Positions 56,001-64,000 of a stretch of DNA of 64,000 nucleotides are shown in pieces. The notes below the pieces were generated by a model. It was not told the origin of the DNA, searched no databases, and was given only the letters and a program-made list of their open reading frames with translations. The translations under genes were made by a program, and so were the position numbers. Position 1 is the stretch's first letter, and each line of letters opens with the position of its first letter. Source of the stretch: Hanleya hanleyi (Eukaryota > Mollusca > Polyplacophora > Lepidopleurida > Hanleyidae); NCBI GenBank assembly GCA_036873755.1, contig JAVTVY010010452.1:186001-250000 (forward strand), given 5' to 3'.

Positions 56001-59000
56001 GACAATCCGCAGAAAGGGATTACCAGACTTCAATCAAATTAATCAACCGATTTCTAGTAAAAAGGTACGGGTATTGCATAATTCGTTTCATCGGTTCTTG
56101 TCCCACTGATTAAATATTTATACACTGCATAATCCGGTAGTAAAATCCCGGACATTTACTCTTGAATGGTCAAAATTAACACAATTTGCAAGAATTTTTG
56201 AATATATAAAAACGAATGACTTGAACTTGCATATCTGTATGAGGAGCGGCCGTAAGATGAAGCTTCCAATAAACAAATACCCACACTTTAATACCAGAAA
56301 CGCTATTCCTTGATACGCGCAAGTCTGGGTCAACTTTGAAAGCAGGTGTCCGACGAAGCACAAATTACAATCCATTTTGCAAGCGGTGTTTATGATTAAA
56401 AAAAATATTGAATCTATTTCCTTTCACAAATTTTTAGATGGAATGCAAATACGCTTGATCGAGGTCGACGTGTTCGCCAGTAACACAAATTCATACACCT
56501 GATGTTATTTAATAGGTATGAATTACATGCAGACATTCGTGCCGATTAACGCCACGTGGACTCCCAACTGATTTTCTTGAGCTCGCTAACAAAGACCTCG
56601 CTAGCGGGCTCTTCCCGCAGCTCGCTTCCAGCCATTGTCTGACCGTGCTGATAGCGCGCGGCCTATGTTCAATCATGTCGACGGACTACATTCAACAGAG
56701 TTAGAACAATGGCCAGGCGATAATCATGGGCATTGGCGCACTATACCTTTGTGTTGGCACGCTTCGTTTGCGCGCCGTTGGTGCGCCAAAATTAACCTTT
56801 CAGCTGGCCTGAACTGTACAATCCAGTTTTTTAAGCTATTTTGCGTTACCCACCACCAACCCCTAAATTCACCACTAATTGTTCATTGGGGACTTCACTA
56901 TACGGGGGGACTTCACTATATTTACATACGTTCATTTACCCCCAAGATGGATTCCAGCACACTCTTCATGCACTCAATCATACATAATCTTACATCATCA
57001 TGCATAATAGACAGCTCCCGCAGTCTATTTAGGCAGCTCCCGCTGCACTTTGCTTAGGTACATATATAATAGACACACTCTGCTTAGGTACATGCATAAT
57101 AGACGGCTCCTGCGGTCTATTTAGGCAGCTCCCGCTGCACTCTGCTTAGGTACATGTATAATAGACGGCTTCCGCGGTCTATTTAGGCAGCTCCGGCTGC
57201 ACTCTGCATTAGGTACATGTATAATAGACGGCTCCCGCGGTCTATTTAGGCAGCTCCCGCTGCACTCTGCTTAGGTACATGTATGATAGACGGCTCCCGC
57301 GGTCTATTTAGGCAGCTCCTGCTGCACTCTGCTTAGGTACATGTATAATTGCTCCTGCTTCTTCCATGGGATTATACGTAATGTGTATATGCTATGCCTA
57401 TGGGGCAAACAGTTATAGCCATTGGTATTATCCGTCGATCTGTTTGTAATCTTGCATAACGATGGTGAGCTGTGTGCCCCCATAAGCCAAAGTGGGTATA
57501 AAGAATAAAGAATATATATCAAACTTAACTCGTCGTGTTGTGTATCATAAATGAATGGTTGTGTATGAAAAATTTGTTAGTTTTTACTCGGGCAAATGTT
57601 GGTTTTATGCTTTTTGAAACAATTGAAACAGAAACTCAAACAAGCCTCTAAAATACAATAGGGTGTGAGAAATGGAATCTTAAAATTGCACAATTGCACA
57701 ATTGCTCTCTGTGAAAACAGTGTTCGCATTTATGATCAGAGAACAGATGGGGACACTTTAGTGTGTAATACTGTAATCATAATATTGTAATAACCAGAAT
57801 ATGAGCTCTGGTTACACAAGCAGTTCAACAACTACATTCGCAACAGTTTGCGATCAAGGCTACACCCCAATGACAACAGATCAACATATTTTCTCACTCG
57901 AACTGAGATCTGGAGGTCTTTTCAACGGAAGTCCTCAACTGCAAATGACTGAATTTCCCGAACAATGGCACCACAATGATTGCTAGGATGACTTTACCTC
58001 AAGATATTAAATATTTGGTCCACTCTGTCCCCTATTCTGACAGGTAAGACACACAACAAATCAGACTAGGGTCCAATATGTACATAATCAGCTTCTTTAC
58101 TGAAACTGGCTGAAAAATCATTGAGAGACAATTTCAAACTTGCACTCACCTCTGCTATAGACTGTTCTTCTAGATGAGATCTTGATCCACATACTACAGC
58201 CATATTGTCCTTAAATGATTAACACAATAGTTAACATTACACTGGAGAATTATGACAGTGTAAGTACAGTAATACAAGTACATATAAACTAACCCATTCT
58301 TCTCCATTGATCAGAGATGAGTACAGCATTGTCACAATGGAGGAAACACTGAACTCCTCCACCATTATACCCTTTCTTCTCTGTCAGGGCCATATCCAGA
58401 GTCATTTTGATACCTGTTAAGGGCTATGAGCGCCCAAACTTTACAGCCAGTATATTAATGCTTTTTACATAAAAATGCGCCCAAATACATATAAATGCGT
58501 CAAAAAAAAGGCAAAAAAGTCAAGAAAGGTCTGTATGCATGAGTAATGTAATACTAGGTGTATATGTATGAGTAATGTAATACTAGGTCTGTATGGAATT
58601 GTAATGTAATACTAGGTGTGTATGCATGAGTAATGTAATACTAGATGTGTATGCATGAGTAATGTAATACTAGGTGTGTATGCATGAGTAATGTAATACT
58701 AGGTGTGTATGCATGAGTAATGTAATACTAGGTGTGTATGCATGAGTAATGTAATACTAGGTGTGTATGCATGAGTAATGTAATACTAGGTGTGATTGCA
58801 TGAGTAATGTACTACTAGGTGTGTATGCATGAGTAATGTAACACTAGATCTGTATGCATACGTAATGTAATACTAGGTCTGTATGCATGAGTAATGTAAT
58901 ACTAGGTGTGTATGCATGAGTAACGTAATACTAGGTGTGTATGCATGAGTAGTGTAATACTAGGTGTGTATGCATGAGTAACGTAATACTAGGTGTGTAT

Positions 59001-59930
59001 GCATGAGTAATGTAATACTAGGTCTGTATGCATGAGTAATGTAACACTAGATCTGTATGCATACGTAATGTAATACTAGGTCTGTATGCATGAGTAATGT
59101 AATACTAGGTGTGTATGCATGAGTAATGTAATACTAGGTGTGTATGCATGAGTAATGTAATACTAGGTGTGTATGCATGAGTAATGTAATACTAGGTGTG
59201 TATGCATGAGTAACGTAATACTAGGTGTGTATGCATGAGTAATGTAATACTAGGTGTGTATGCATGAGTAACGTAATACTAGGTGTGTATGCATGAGTAA
59301 TGTAATACTAGGTCTGTATGCATGAGTAATGTAATACTAGGTGTGTATGCATGAGTAGGCTAATGTAATACTATGTGTGTATGCATCAGTAATGTAATAC
59401 TAGGTCTGTATGCATGAGTAATGTAATACTAGGTGTGTATACATGAGTAATGTAATACTAGGTGTGTATGCACGAGTAATGTAATACTAGGTGTGTATGC
59501 ATGAGTAATGTAATATTAGGTGTGTATGCATGAGTAATGTAATACTAGGTGTGTATGCATGAGTAATGTAATACTTTCACAAGAGGATTAGAGTGCATCA
59601 ATTTCAAAACAAACTCTCCTCCTTGAGGAAATACACATACATAGTAAATTGCTGTCAATAATTACATTTCTCATTAAGTTTCCTTATTAATGAGGACATT
59701 CAAATTGATACTTGTATGTTTACGAGTGACATGCTTCGATGGGAGCAAGGACCTATTGGTCATAAGATCACATGATCAGATGACACATGATGACAATATC
59801 ATAAACTTGTACTCACTGTTCTTGTGTTCACTCTCTCCAGTTCCTTCTCTAATTTTTCTATATCACTAAACTTGGATGCTCCATCAGCATCAGCAAATAG
59901 TAAGGACTTCCCTCGAGCTACAAACATACC
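31940..59930 (-). CDS. ALG5: ALG5, dolichyl-phosphate beta-glucosyltransferase, spliced, 5' partial
   Basis: Five - strand exons (59817-59930, 58150-58209, 35096-35247, 34403-34488, 31940-32055) join with compatible phases into 175 codons plus stop. Human ALG5 has 324 residues, so about half the protein (signal anchor and start of the GT2 fold) lies beyond 64000. ALG5 transfers glucose from UDP-glucose to dolichyl phosphate at the ER membrane, supplying Dol-P-Glc for N-glycan assembly. The fragment has the metal-binding DADGASKF motif, CGSRSHLE, the D-T-Q-C-G-F-K segment, AFDVDLLYLA and a GSKMIPFWSWAQMGKDLL end, all close to vertebrate ALG5 as I recall it. An intron of 22.9 kb separates exons 58150 and 35247. 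Confidence 0.93.
32056..34402 (-). other. ALG5 intron
   Basis: A 2.35-kb intron. It holds a zinc-finger-like fragment (33317-33637) and, near 33042-33219, an open - strand segment bounded by ctttag and gtgaga that I cannot identify. A CpG-rich patch lies at 33750-33840 (gcgcgc and gcgatcgcgatcgc). Confidence 0.5.
33317..33637 (-). pseudogene. Fragment resembling a ZNF862/hAT-associated zinc-finger protein
   Basis: A - strand open frame contains KVWCNVCRKYGDKVKSDC, then RGKARLEIDTCINGTGY and a stop at 33317. The pattern 'WC.VC.KY.....G.....INGT..V' recalls the zinc-binding N-terminal segment of ZNF862/DUF4371 proteins, which are domesticated hAT relatives common in molluscs. The true Met is probably internal (MGLIPEVGKS). 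An ETS-like ccggaagt lies inside the frame. No continuing exon was found, so this is likely a relic within the ALG5 intron. Confidence 0.35.
34403..34488 (-). CDS. ALG5: ALG5 exon (AFDVDLLYLA)
   Basis: The minus acceptor is atttgtag and the donor is gaag|gtaaga. Eighty-six nt encode AFDVDLLYLAQHFGMPIGEV, then CIFWQEIE, with one base shared at each end (W upstream, G downstream). Human ALG5 reads AFDVELLYIAQ.F.IPI.EV..NW.EIEG. Confidence 0.94.
35096..35247 (-). CDS. ALG5: ALG5 exon (VKDTQCGFKL)
   Basis: The minus acceptor is attttgacag and the donor is tg|gtaagt. Fifty codons plus two bases begin RTFFRTVLMYGFHMLVYILC and contain VKDTQCGFKLLTREAA, matching the conserved D.QCGFKLF.REAA of ALG5. 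The MYGFH...LC part is the hydrophobic stretch that in ALG5 lies against the ER membrane. Confidence 0.94.
37350..37447 (+). mobile_element. 98-bp SINE-like insert in the satellite, copy 1
   Basis: It reads ggtgactgaatagaatttaa then cgtcgctttcaacaatattt and ends cctgctact. It is flanked by a 13-bp duplication of array sequence (tgtatcataatgg on the left, tgtgtcataatgg at 37448-37460). The ttaacgtcgc...tcagctatatcacgacg text matches a widespread molluscan SINE-like motif (recalled). Confidence 0.8.
39924..40019 (+). mobile_element. 98-bp SINE-like insert, copy 2 (96 bp)
   Basis: Same insert and flanks as the copy at 37350, with two bases lost and several substitutions, including tgtat for tatat. 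Confidence 0.8.
41743..41840 (+). mobile_element. 98-bp SINE-like insert, copy 3
   Basis: Same insert; its right flank tgtatcataatgg (41841-41853) is an exact copy of the left flank. Confidence 0.82.
42880..42977 (+). mobile_element. 98-bp SINE-like insert, copy 4
   Basis: Same insert with an exact 13-bp flank duplication (42978-42990). Confidence 0.82.
43903..44000 (+). mobile_element. 98-bp SINE-like insert, copy 5
   Basis: Same insert with an exact flank duplication (44001-44013). This copy opens the duplicated block that is paralogous to 49321 onward. Confidence 0.82.
44469..45770. mobile_element. 1302-bp hAT-like transposon, TAATG target duplication
   Basis: The ends are cagggtccgaatt (left) and the complement of cagcgttcgaaat (right), imperfect terminal repeats. 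TAATG flanks both sides (44464-44468, 45771-45775). Subterminal cctgct/agcagg words are dense at both ends: 44498, 44554, 45656, 45688, 45708, 45731 and 45747. The empty site exists in the paralogous block (tatcgtaatggtatag at about 49878-49892). A 5-bp duplication and CAG termini suggest a hAT-type element. No transposase is present. An ETS-like ccggaagtg and E2F-like ttggcgcggg near 45235-45258 look promoter-like. Confidence 0.88.
46181..46470 (+). mobile_element. 290-bp retroposon with 13-bp target duplication, copy 1
   Basis: It starts ttggttggttggttgaattt, then taacgtcacacctaacc, and ends taagccggagggc. The 13-bp duplication accactggtacag flanks it (46168-46180, 46471-46483). It contains a telomere-like accctaaccctaac tract. 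The long array-derived duplication fits target-primed insertion of a SINE-like element. The open frame over it is incidental. Confidence 0.82.
49321..49418 (+). mobile_element. 98-bp SINE-like insert, copy 6
   Basis: Same insert with an exact flank duplication (49419-49431). It is the start of the right copy of the duplicated block. Confidence 0.82.
50026..50315 (+). mobile_element. 290-bp retroposon, copy 2
   Basis: The same 290 bp as 46181-46470 with the same 13-bp flank (50013-50025, 50316-50328). It arose by duplication of the surrounding array block and not by a second insertion. Confidence 0.85.
51689..52441 (+). mobile_element. 753-bp pearl/Helitron-like element inserted in the satellite
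   Basis: Three core repeats start at aactcctgaaaaacaca (51912, 52070, 52228), exactly 158 bp apart. A ggac/gaca microsatellite (52360-52400) and a perfect end hairpin ctcgggcag-aat-ctgcccgag follow. Array sequence resumes so that atca and taatgg join with no duplication, an A|T insertion as made by Helitrons. The architecture matches the element at 6775, but the sequence differs. Confidence 0.8.
52675..52973. mobile_element. 299-bp MITE, TAATG target duplication
   Basis: The ends are cagggttatatgcagg and the complement of cagagttagatacagg, matching at 13 of 16. TAATG flanks both sides (52670-52674, 52974-52978). The interior is non-coding. It used the same target word as the 1302-bp element at 44469. 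Confidence 0.82.
53342..53601 (+). repeat. Diverged SINE-like sequence at the right edge of the array
   Basis: After the last atcataatgg comes gatgaatgagtgaatatgg, then tagtttaacatccctttcaa and cagccttatcacaa, a diverged relative of the 98-bp insert. A ~37-bp phrase (gggtcctattccttttt plus acatctgg..ccccaca) then repeats about three times. The tail resembles molluscan SINE-like ends (recalled). Confidence 0.55.
53602..57010 (-). other. Unremarkable part of the large ALG5 intron
   Basis: Mixed sequence with some CpG-rich patches (54110-54300, 55850, 56570-56780). No gene, RNA or transposon end was recognised; open frames are short and unfamiliar. Confidence 0.45.
57011..57349. repeat. 62-bp tandem repeat with two stem-loops per unit
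   Basis: Five full units and one partial unit of acggctcccgcggtctattt, then aggcagctcccgctgcactc and tgcttaggtacatgtataat. The second unit has lost 32 bp. Each unit carries agac...gtct and gcagc-tccc-gctgc dyads. Confidence 0.88.
57350..58149 (-). other. ALG5 intron, nothing recognised
   Basis: About 800 bp with no repeat or coding match seen before the next ALG5 exon. Confidence 0.45.
58150..58209 (-). CDS. ALG5: ALG5 exon (CGSRSHLE)
   Basis: The minus acceptor is catttaag and the donor is gag|gtgagt. It is exactly 20 codons, DNMAVVCGSRSHLEEQSIAE, in phase 0 at both ends. Human ALG5 has NQMAIACGSRAHLEKESVAQ at this point. Confidence 0.94.
58210..59816 (-). other. ALG5 intron holding a 27-bp array
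   Basis: 1.6 kb between two ALG5 exons. Apart from the array at 58529-59575, nothing was recognised. Confidence 0.6.
58529..59575. repeat. 27-bp minisatellite, ~39 copies
   Basis: The unit is gtgtatgcatgagtaatgta plus atactag. A rare pair of variants (aacactagatctgtatgcat then acgtaatg) occurs twice, about 200 bp apart (58840 and 59040), marking an internal higher-order duplication. Confidence 0.93.
59817..59930 (-). CDS. ALG5: ALG5 exon with the DADG motif
   Basis: The minus acceptor is attgtag and the donor is aca|gtgagt. Thirty-eight codons begin GMFVARGKSLLFADADGASK and run to ELERVNTRT, in phase 0 at both ends. D-A-D is the DxD metal/UDP-binding motif of this GT2 enzyme. Human ALG5 reads G.FSSRG.KILMADADGATKF. 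Confidence 0.94.
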
Positions 59931-60063
59931 CTACAATATAGAACATGGTTTACATGAATACAGAACACATTATATTATACAGATTCAAACTCTAAACAAG
60001 AAATGCAGAAGTTGGTCACCATCCACTCTGGAATTTTTACTATGAAGGTACAATTTATGCACA
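59931..60063 (-). other. Start of the next upstream ALG5 intron
   Basis: A short non-repeat stretch between the ALG5 exon and the 37-bp array. Earlier ALG5 exons lie beyond the window. Confidence 0.5.
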
Positions 60064-63000
60064 GCTCAAGATGGTCAACTTACTCTGTGTATACACTATA
60101 GCTGAACTGAGTTGGCAATCTTCGGCTACTGTGTATGCACAGAGTGAGTTGCCAACTTCAGCATTCGTTTATGGTAAATGGAAGTGTATGCACAGAATAA
60201 GTTGGTGACCTTCAGGTGTGGTATATGCACAGAGTATTATGCTGGTGGCCTTTTTCGGCTATAATGTATCTACAGACCATGAGTTGATAACCTTTATCTG
60301 AAGTGTAAGCAAATTGTTGGCATTCTTCAATTATGAAGTATGAACAAAGTAAGTTGGTGACCTTCAGCTGATGTGTATGCACAAAGTAAGTTGGCAATAA
60401 TCAGCAGTGATGTATGTACAGATTATTTTTTAGTCTGCTGTAGTGTATGCAAAGATAACTTGGTAAGCTGTCAATGTATGCATGGAGTAATTTGGTGGGC
60501 ATCTGTAGTGTATGCGCAGGGTATGCTGGTGACCACCAGCTATGATGTATGTGCAGGGTATGCTGGTGACCACCAGCTATGGTGTAAGTGCAGGGCATGC
60601 TGGTGACCACCAGCTATGGTGTTTGTGCAGGGTATGGTGGTGGCCACCAGCTATGATGTATTTGCAGGGTATGCTGGTGACCACCAGCTATGGTGTTTGT
60701 GCAGGGTATGATGGTGACCACCACCTATGGTGTATGTGCAGGGTATGCTGGTGGCCACCAGCTATGGTGTATGTGAAGGGTATGGTGGTGGCCACCAGCT
60801 ATGGTGTATGTGCAGGGTATGGTGGTGACCACCAGCTATGGTGTATGTGCAGGGTATGCTGGTGGCCACCAGCCATGGTGTATGTGCAGGGTATGGTGGT
60901 GACCACCAGCTATGGTGTATGTGCAGGGTATGGTGGTGACCACCAGTTATGGTGTATGTGCAGGGTATGGTGGTGACCACCAGCTATGGTGTATGTGCAG
61001 GGTATGGTGACCACCAGTTATGGTGTATGTGCAGGGTATGGTGACCACCAGCTATGGTGTATGTGCAGGGTATGGTGGTGGCCACCAGCTATGGTGTATG
61101 TGCAGGGTATGCTGGTGACCACCAGCTATGGTGTATGTGCAGGGTATGGTGGCCACCAGCTATGATGTATGTGCAGGGTATGGTGGTGACCACCAGTTAT
61201 GGTGTATGTGCAGGGTATGGTGACCACCAGTTATGGTGTATGTGCAGGGTATGGTGACCCCCAGTTATGGTGTATGTGCAGGGTATGGTGGCCACCAGCT
61301 ATGATGTATGTGCAGGGTATGGTGGTGACCACCAGCTATGGTGTATGTGCAGGGTATGGTGGTGACCACCAGTTATGGTGTATGTGCAGGGTATGGTGAC
61401 CACCAGCTATGGTGTATGTGCAGGGTATGGTGGTGACCACCAGTTATGGTGTATGTGCAGGGTATGGTGGTGACCACCAGCTATGGTGTATGTATCTACA
61501 GACCATAAGTTGATAACCTTTATCTGAAGTGTAAGCAAATTGTTGGCATTCTTCAATTATGAACAAAGTAAGTTGGTGACCTTCAGCTGTTGTGTATGCA
61601 CAAAGAAAGTTGGCAATAATCAGCAGTGATGTATGTGCAGATTATTTTTAAGTCTGCTGTAGTGTATGCAAAGATTACTTGGTAAGCTGTCAATGTATGC
61701 ATGGAGTAATTTGGTGGGCATCTGTAGTGTATGTGCAGGGTATGCTGGTGACCACCAGCTATGATGTATGTGCAGGGTATGCTGGTGACCACCAGCTATG
61801 GTGTAAGTGCAGGGTATGCTGGTGACCACCAGCCATAGTGTATGTGCAGGGTATGCTGGTGACCACCAGCTATGATGTATGCTTAGCTTACCAAACTAAG
61901 AATAAGCAACCATAAGCTAGAAATCGAAACTGGCCGCTACCATAAACCGATTATACCCAGGAACGGTCGAACGTGCCAGTTTTGTGTGGGCTCTATTGGG
62001 GATGAGTATCATTTTGTTATGCATTGTTCAAATAATGCTGATCTAAGATTGTCGCTATTTCGTGAATTGGGTCTGACCGTCCCCATTTCAGAATATCATT
62101 CTCGTATATTGTTCACCAAACTTTTCAAATGTGATAGTTTTAAAATCACCAGAGTATTTGCTAAATTTGTAATACAAAGCTTCGACAGGAGAGTCAGTTG
62201 ATATTCTGTACAGGCAGATTGACATGTACCAGTTTTGAAATAATTGAAAACAATTCGAGCCTCTGTTGAGCCATGTAAAATCATACACTTGTTCATGTAT
62301 ACTGTTACTGGCCTTAACCAATGTGATTTGTGTTTGCGCCAATAAACGAATCTGAATCTGTGCAGGGTATGCTGGTGACCACCAGCTATGGTGTAAGTGC
62401 AGGGCATGCTGTTGACCACCAGCTATGGTGTTTGTGCAGGGTATGGTGGTGGCCACCAGCTATGATGTATTTGCAGGGTATGCTGGTGGCCATCAGCTAT
62501 GGTGTATGTGCAGGGTATGGTGGTGACCACCAGCTATGATGTATGTGCAGGGTATGGTGGTGACCACCAGCTATGGTGTATGTGCAGGGTATGGTGACCA
62601 CCAGTTATGGTGTATGTGCAGGGTATGGTGGTGACCACCAGTTATGGTGTATGTGCAGGGTATGGTGGTGACCACCAGTTATGGTGTATGTGCAGGGTAT
62701 AGTGGTGACCAGCAGCTATGGTGTATGTGCAGGGTATGGTGACCACCAGCTATGGTGTATGTGCAGGGTATGGTGGTGACCACCAGCTATGGTGTATGTG
62801 CAGGGTATGGTGGTGACCACCAGTTATGGTGTATGTGCAGGGTATGGTGGTGACCACCAGTTATGGTGTATGTGCAGGGTATGCTGGTGACAACCAGCTA
62901 TGGTGTGTGTGCAGGGTATGCTGGTGACCACCAGCTATGGTGTATGTGCAGGGTATGCTGGTGACCACCAGCTATGGTGTATGTGCAGGGTATGGTGGTG

Positions 63001-64000
63001 ACCACCAGTTATGGTGTATGTGCAGGGTATGCTGGTGACAACCAGCTATGGTGTATGTGCAGGGTATGGTGACCACCAGTTATGGTGTATGTCCAGGGTA
63101 TGCTGGTGACAACCAGCTATGGTGTATGTGCAGGGTATGGTGGTGACCACCAGTTATGGTGTATGTGCAGGGTATGGTGGTGACCACCAGCTATGGTGTA
63201 TGTGCAGGGTATGGTGACCACCAGTTATGGTGTATGTGCAGGGTATGGCGGTGACCACCAGCTATGGTGTATGTGCAGGGTACGCTGGTGACCACCAGCT
63301 ATGGTGTATGTGCAGGGCATGGTGACCACCAGTTATGGTGTATGTGCAGGGTATGGTGGTGACCACCAGCTATGGTGTATGTGCAGGGTGTGCTGGTGGC
63401 CACCAGCCATGGTGTATGTGCAGGGTATGCTGGTGGCCACCAGCTATGGTGTATGCGCAGGGTATGGTGACCACCAGTTATGGTGTATGTGCAGGGTATG
63501 GTGGTGACCACCAGTTATGGTGTATGTGCAGGGTATGGTGGTGACCACCAGTTATGGTGTATGTGCAGGGTATGGTGGTGACCACCAGCTATGGTGTATG
63601 TGCAGGGTATGGTGGTGACCACCAGCTATGGTGTATGTGCAGGGTATGGTGGTACCACCAGTTATGGTATAGTGCAGGGTATGGTGGTGACCACCAGCTA
63701 TGGTGTATGTGCAGGGTATAGTGGTGACCACCAGCTGTGTATGTGCAGGTATGGGGACCACCAGTTATGGTGTATGTGCAGGGTATGGTGGTGACCACCA
63801 GTTATGGTGTATGTGCCGGGTATGGTGGTGACCACCAGCTATGGTGTATGTGCAGGGTATGGTGACCACCAGCTATGGTGTATGTGCAGGGTATGGCGGT
63901 GAGCACCAGCTATGGTGTATGTGCAGGGTATGGTGGTGACCACCAGCTATGGTGTATGTGCAGGGTATGGTGGTGACCACCAGCTATGATGTATGTGCAG
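60064..64000. repeat. 37-bp minisatellite, diverged on the left, running off the window
   Basis: The canonical unit is gtatgtgcagggtatggtgg then tgaccaccagctatggt, 37 bp, with a common 34-bp form lacking one gtg. From 60064 to ~60500 the units are strongly diverged (tgtatgcacaaagtaagttg then gtgacc). From ~60500 on they are nearly uniform. A diverged block (60264-60560) recurs at 61492-61790. A LINE fragment splits the array at 61882-62360. Each unit centres on a ggtggtgaccacc-type dyad. Both strands give incidental open frames. Confidence 0.94.
61882..62360 (+). mobile_element. 5'-truncated non-LTR retrotransposon (LINE 3' end)
   Basis: Inserted in the 37-bp array between gtatg and tgcagg with no clear target duplication. 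The first ~320 bp encode in one frame TKLRISNHKLEIETGRYHKP, then RNGRTCQFCVGSIGDEYHFV and MHC, up to a stop at 62199-62201. This is the C-terminal zinc-knuckle region (C..C...DE.HF...C) found after the reverse transcriptase in many LINEs. About 160 bp of 3' UTR and a cgaatctgaatctg tail follow. The clade was not determined. Confidence 0.82.

Larger units (their letters stand above)
35248..58149 (-). other. 22.9-kb ALG5 intron filled with satellite DNA
   Basis: The intron between two adjacent, phase-compatible ALG5 exons. About 18 kb of it is the 38-bp array and its insertions; the rest is 53342-58149. Confidence 0.85.

Noticed and set aside
60542..63800. Frames rich in GYGGDHQLWCMCRV or GGHHHTLHIHHSWW
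   Set aside because: Translations of the 37-bp minisatellite on either strand, with no independent coding evidence.

Overview
This is an animal nuclear genome window, AT-rich and intron-rich, most likely from a mollusc and probably a bivalve. The evidence is two conserved metazoan genes in short exons with canonical GT/AG introns, two pearl/Helitron-like elements built from ~160-bp core repeats plus GGAC-type microsatellite, the 'accttgacc' repeats common in bivalve DNA, and a very heavy minisatellite load. It has no bacterial operon logic, and nearly all long open frames are products of tandem repeats. All gene and family assignments are from memory of the families; no search was run.

Two convergent genes organise the window. 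On the + strand, from 3232 to 24204, lie the central and 3' exons of an ARHGAP6-type Rho GTPase-activating protein. There are ten well-supported coding exons with compatible phases, plus one weak candidate at 8780. They cover the pre-GAP region, the whole RhoGAP domain with its arginine finger, and a long Ser-rich tail that ends in the PDZ ligand ETLV. The N-terminal exon or exons lie upstream of the window or were not recognised. On the - strand, from 59930 down to 31940, are the last five exons of ALG5 (dolichyl-phosphate beta-glucosyltransferase), which encode the DADG motif through to the C-terminus. The first half of ALG5 lies beyond position 64000. The two genes meet tail to tail around 24.2-31.9 kb.

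The rest is repeat DNA. Introns of the RhoGAP gene hold a MITE, several long inverted repeats, a 2.7-kb TIR element with TA target duplication, a 477-bp TIR element carrying a broken Crypton/KIAA1958-like coding fragment, and a ~340-bp-arm palindrome. A 38-bp tandem array follows the palindrome and runs to about 15 nt from the last splice acceptor. Between the genes lie a ~29-bp minisatellite and a 960-bp pogo/Tigger-like element.

One 22.9-kb ALG5 intron (35248-58149) contains an ~18-kb array of a 38-bp monomer. The array has higher-order structure, six copies of a 98-bp SINE-like insert, two copies of a 290-bp retroposon, and three DNA-transposon insertions. Because the array supplies its own empty sites, every insertion can be bounded to the base, and a paralogous empty site survives for the 1.3-kb element. 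The other ALG5 introns carry a 27-bp array, a 37-bp array and a 5'-truncated LINE. No CRISPR, tRNA, rRNA or prokaryotic feature was seen.
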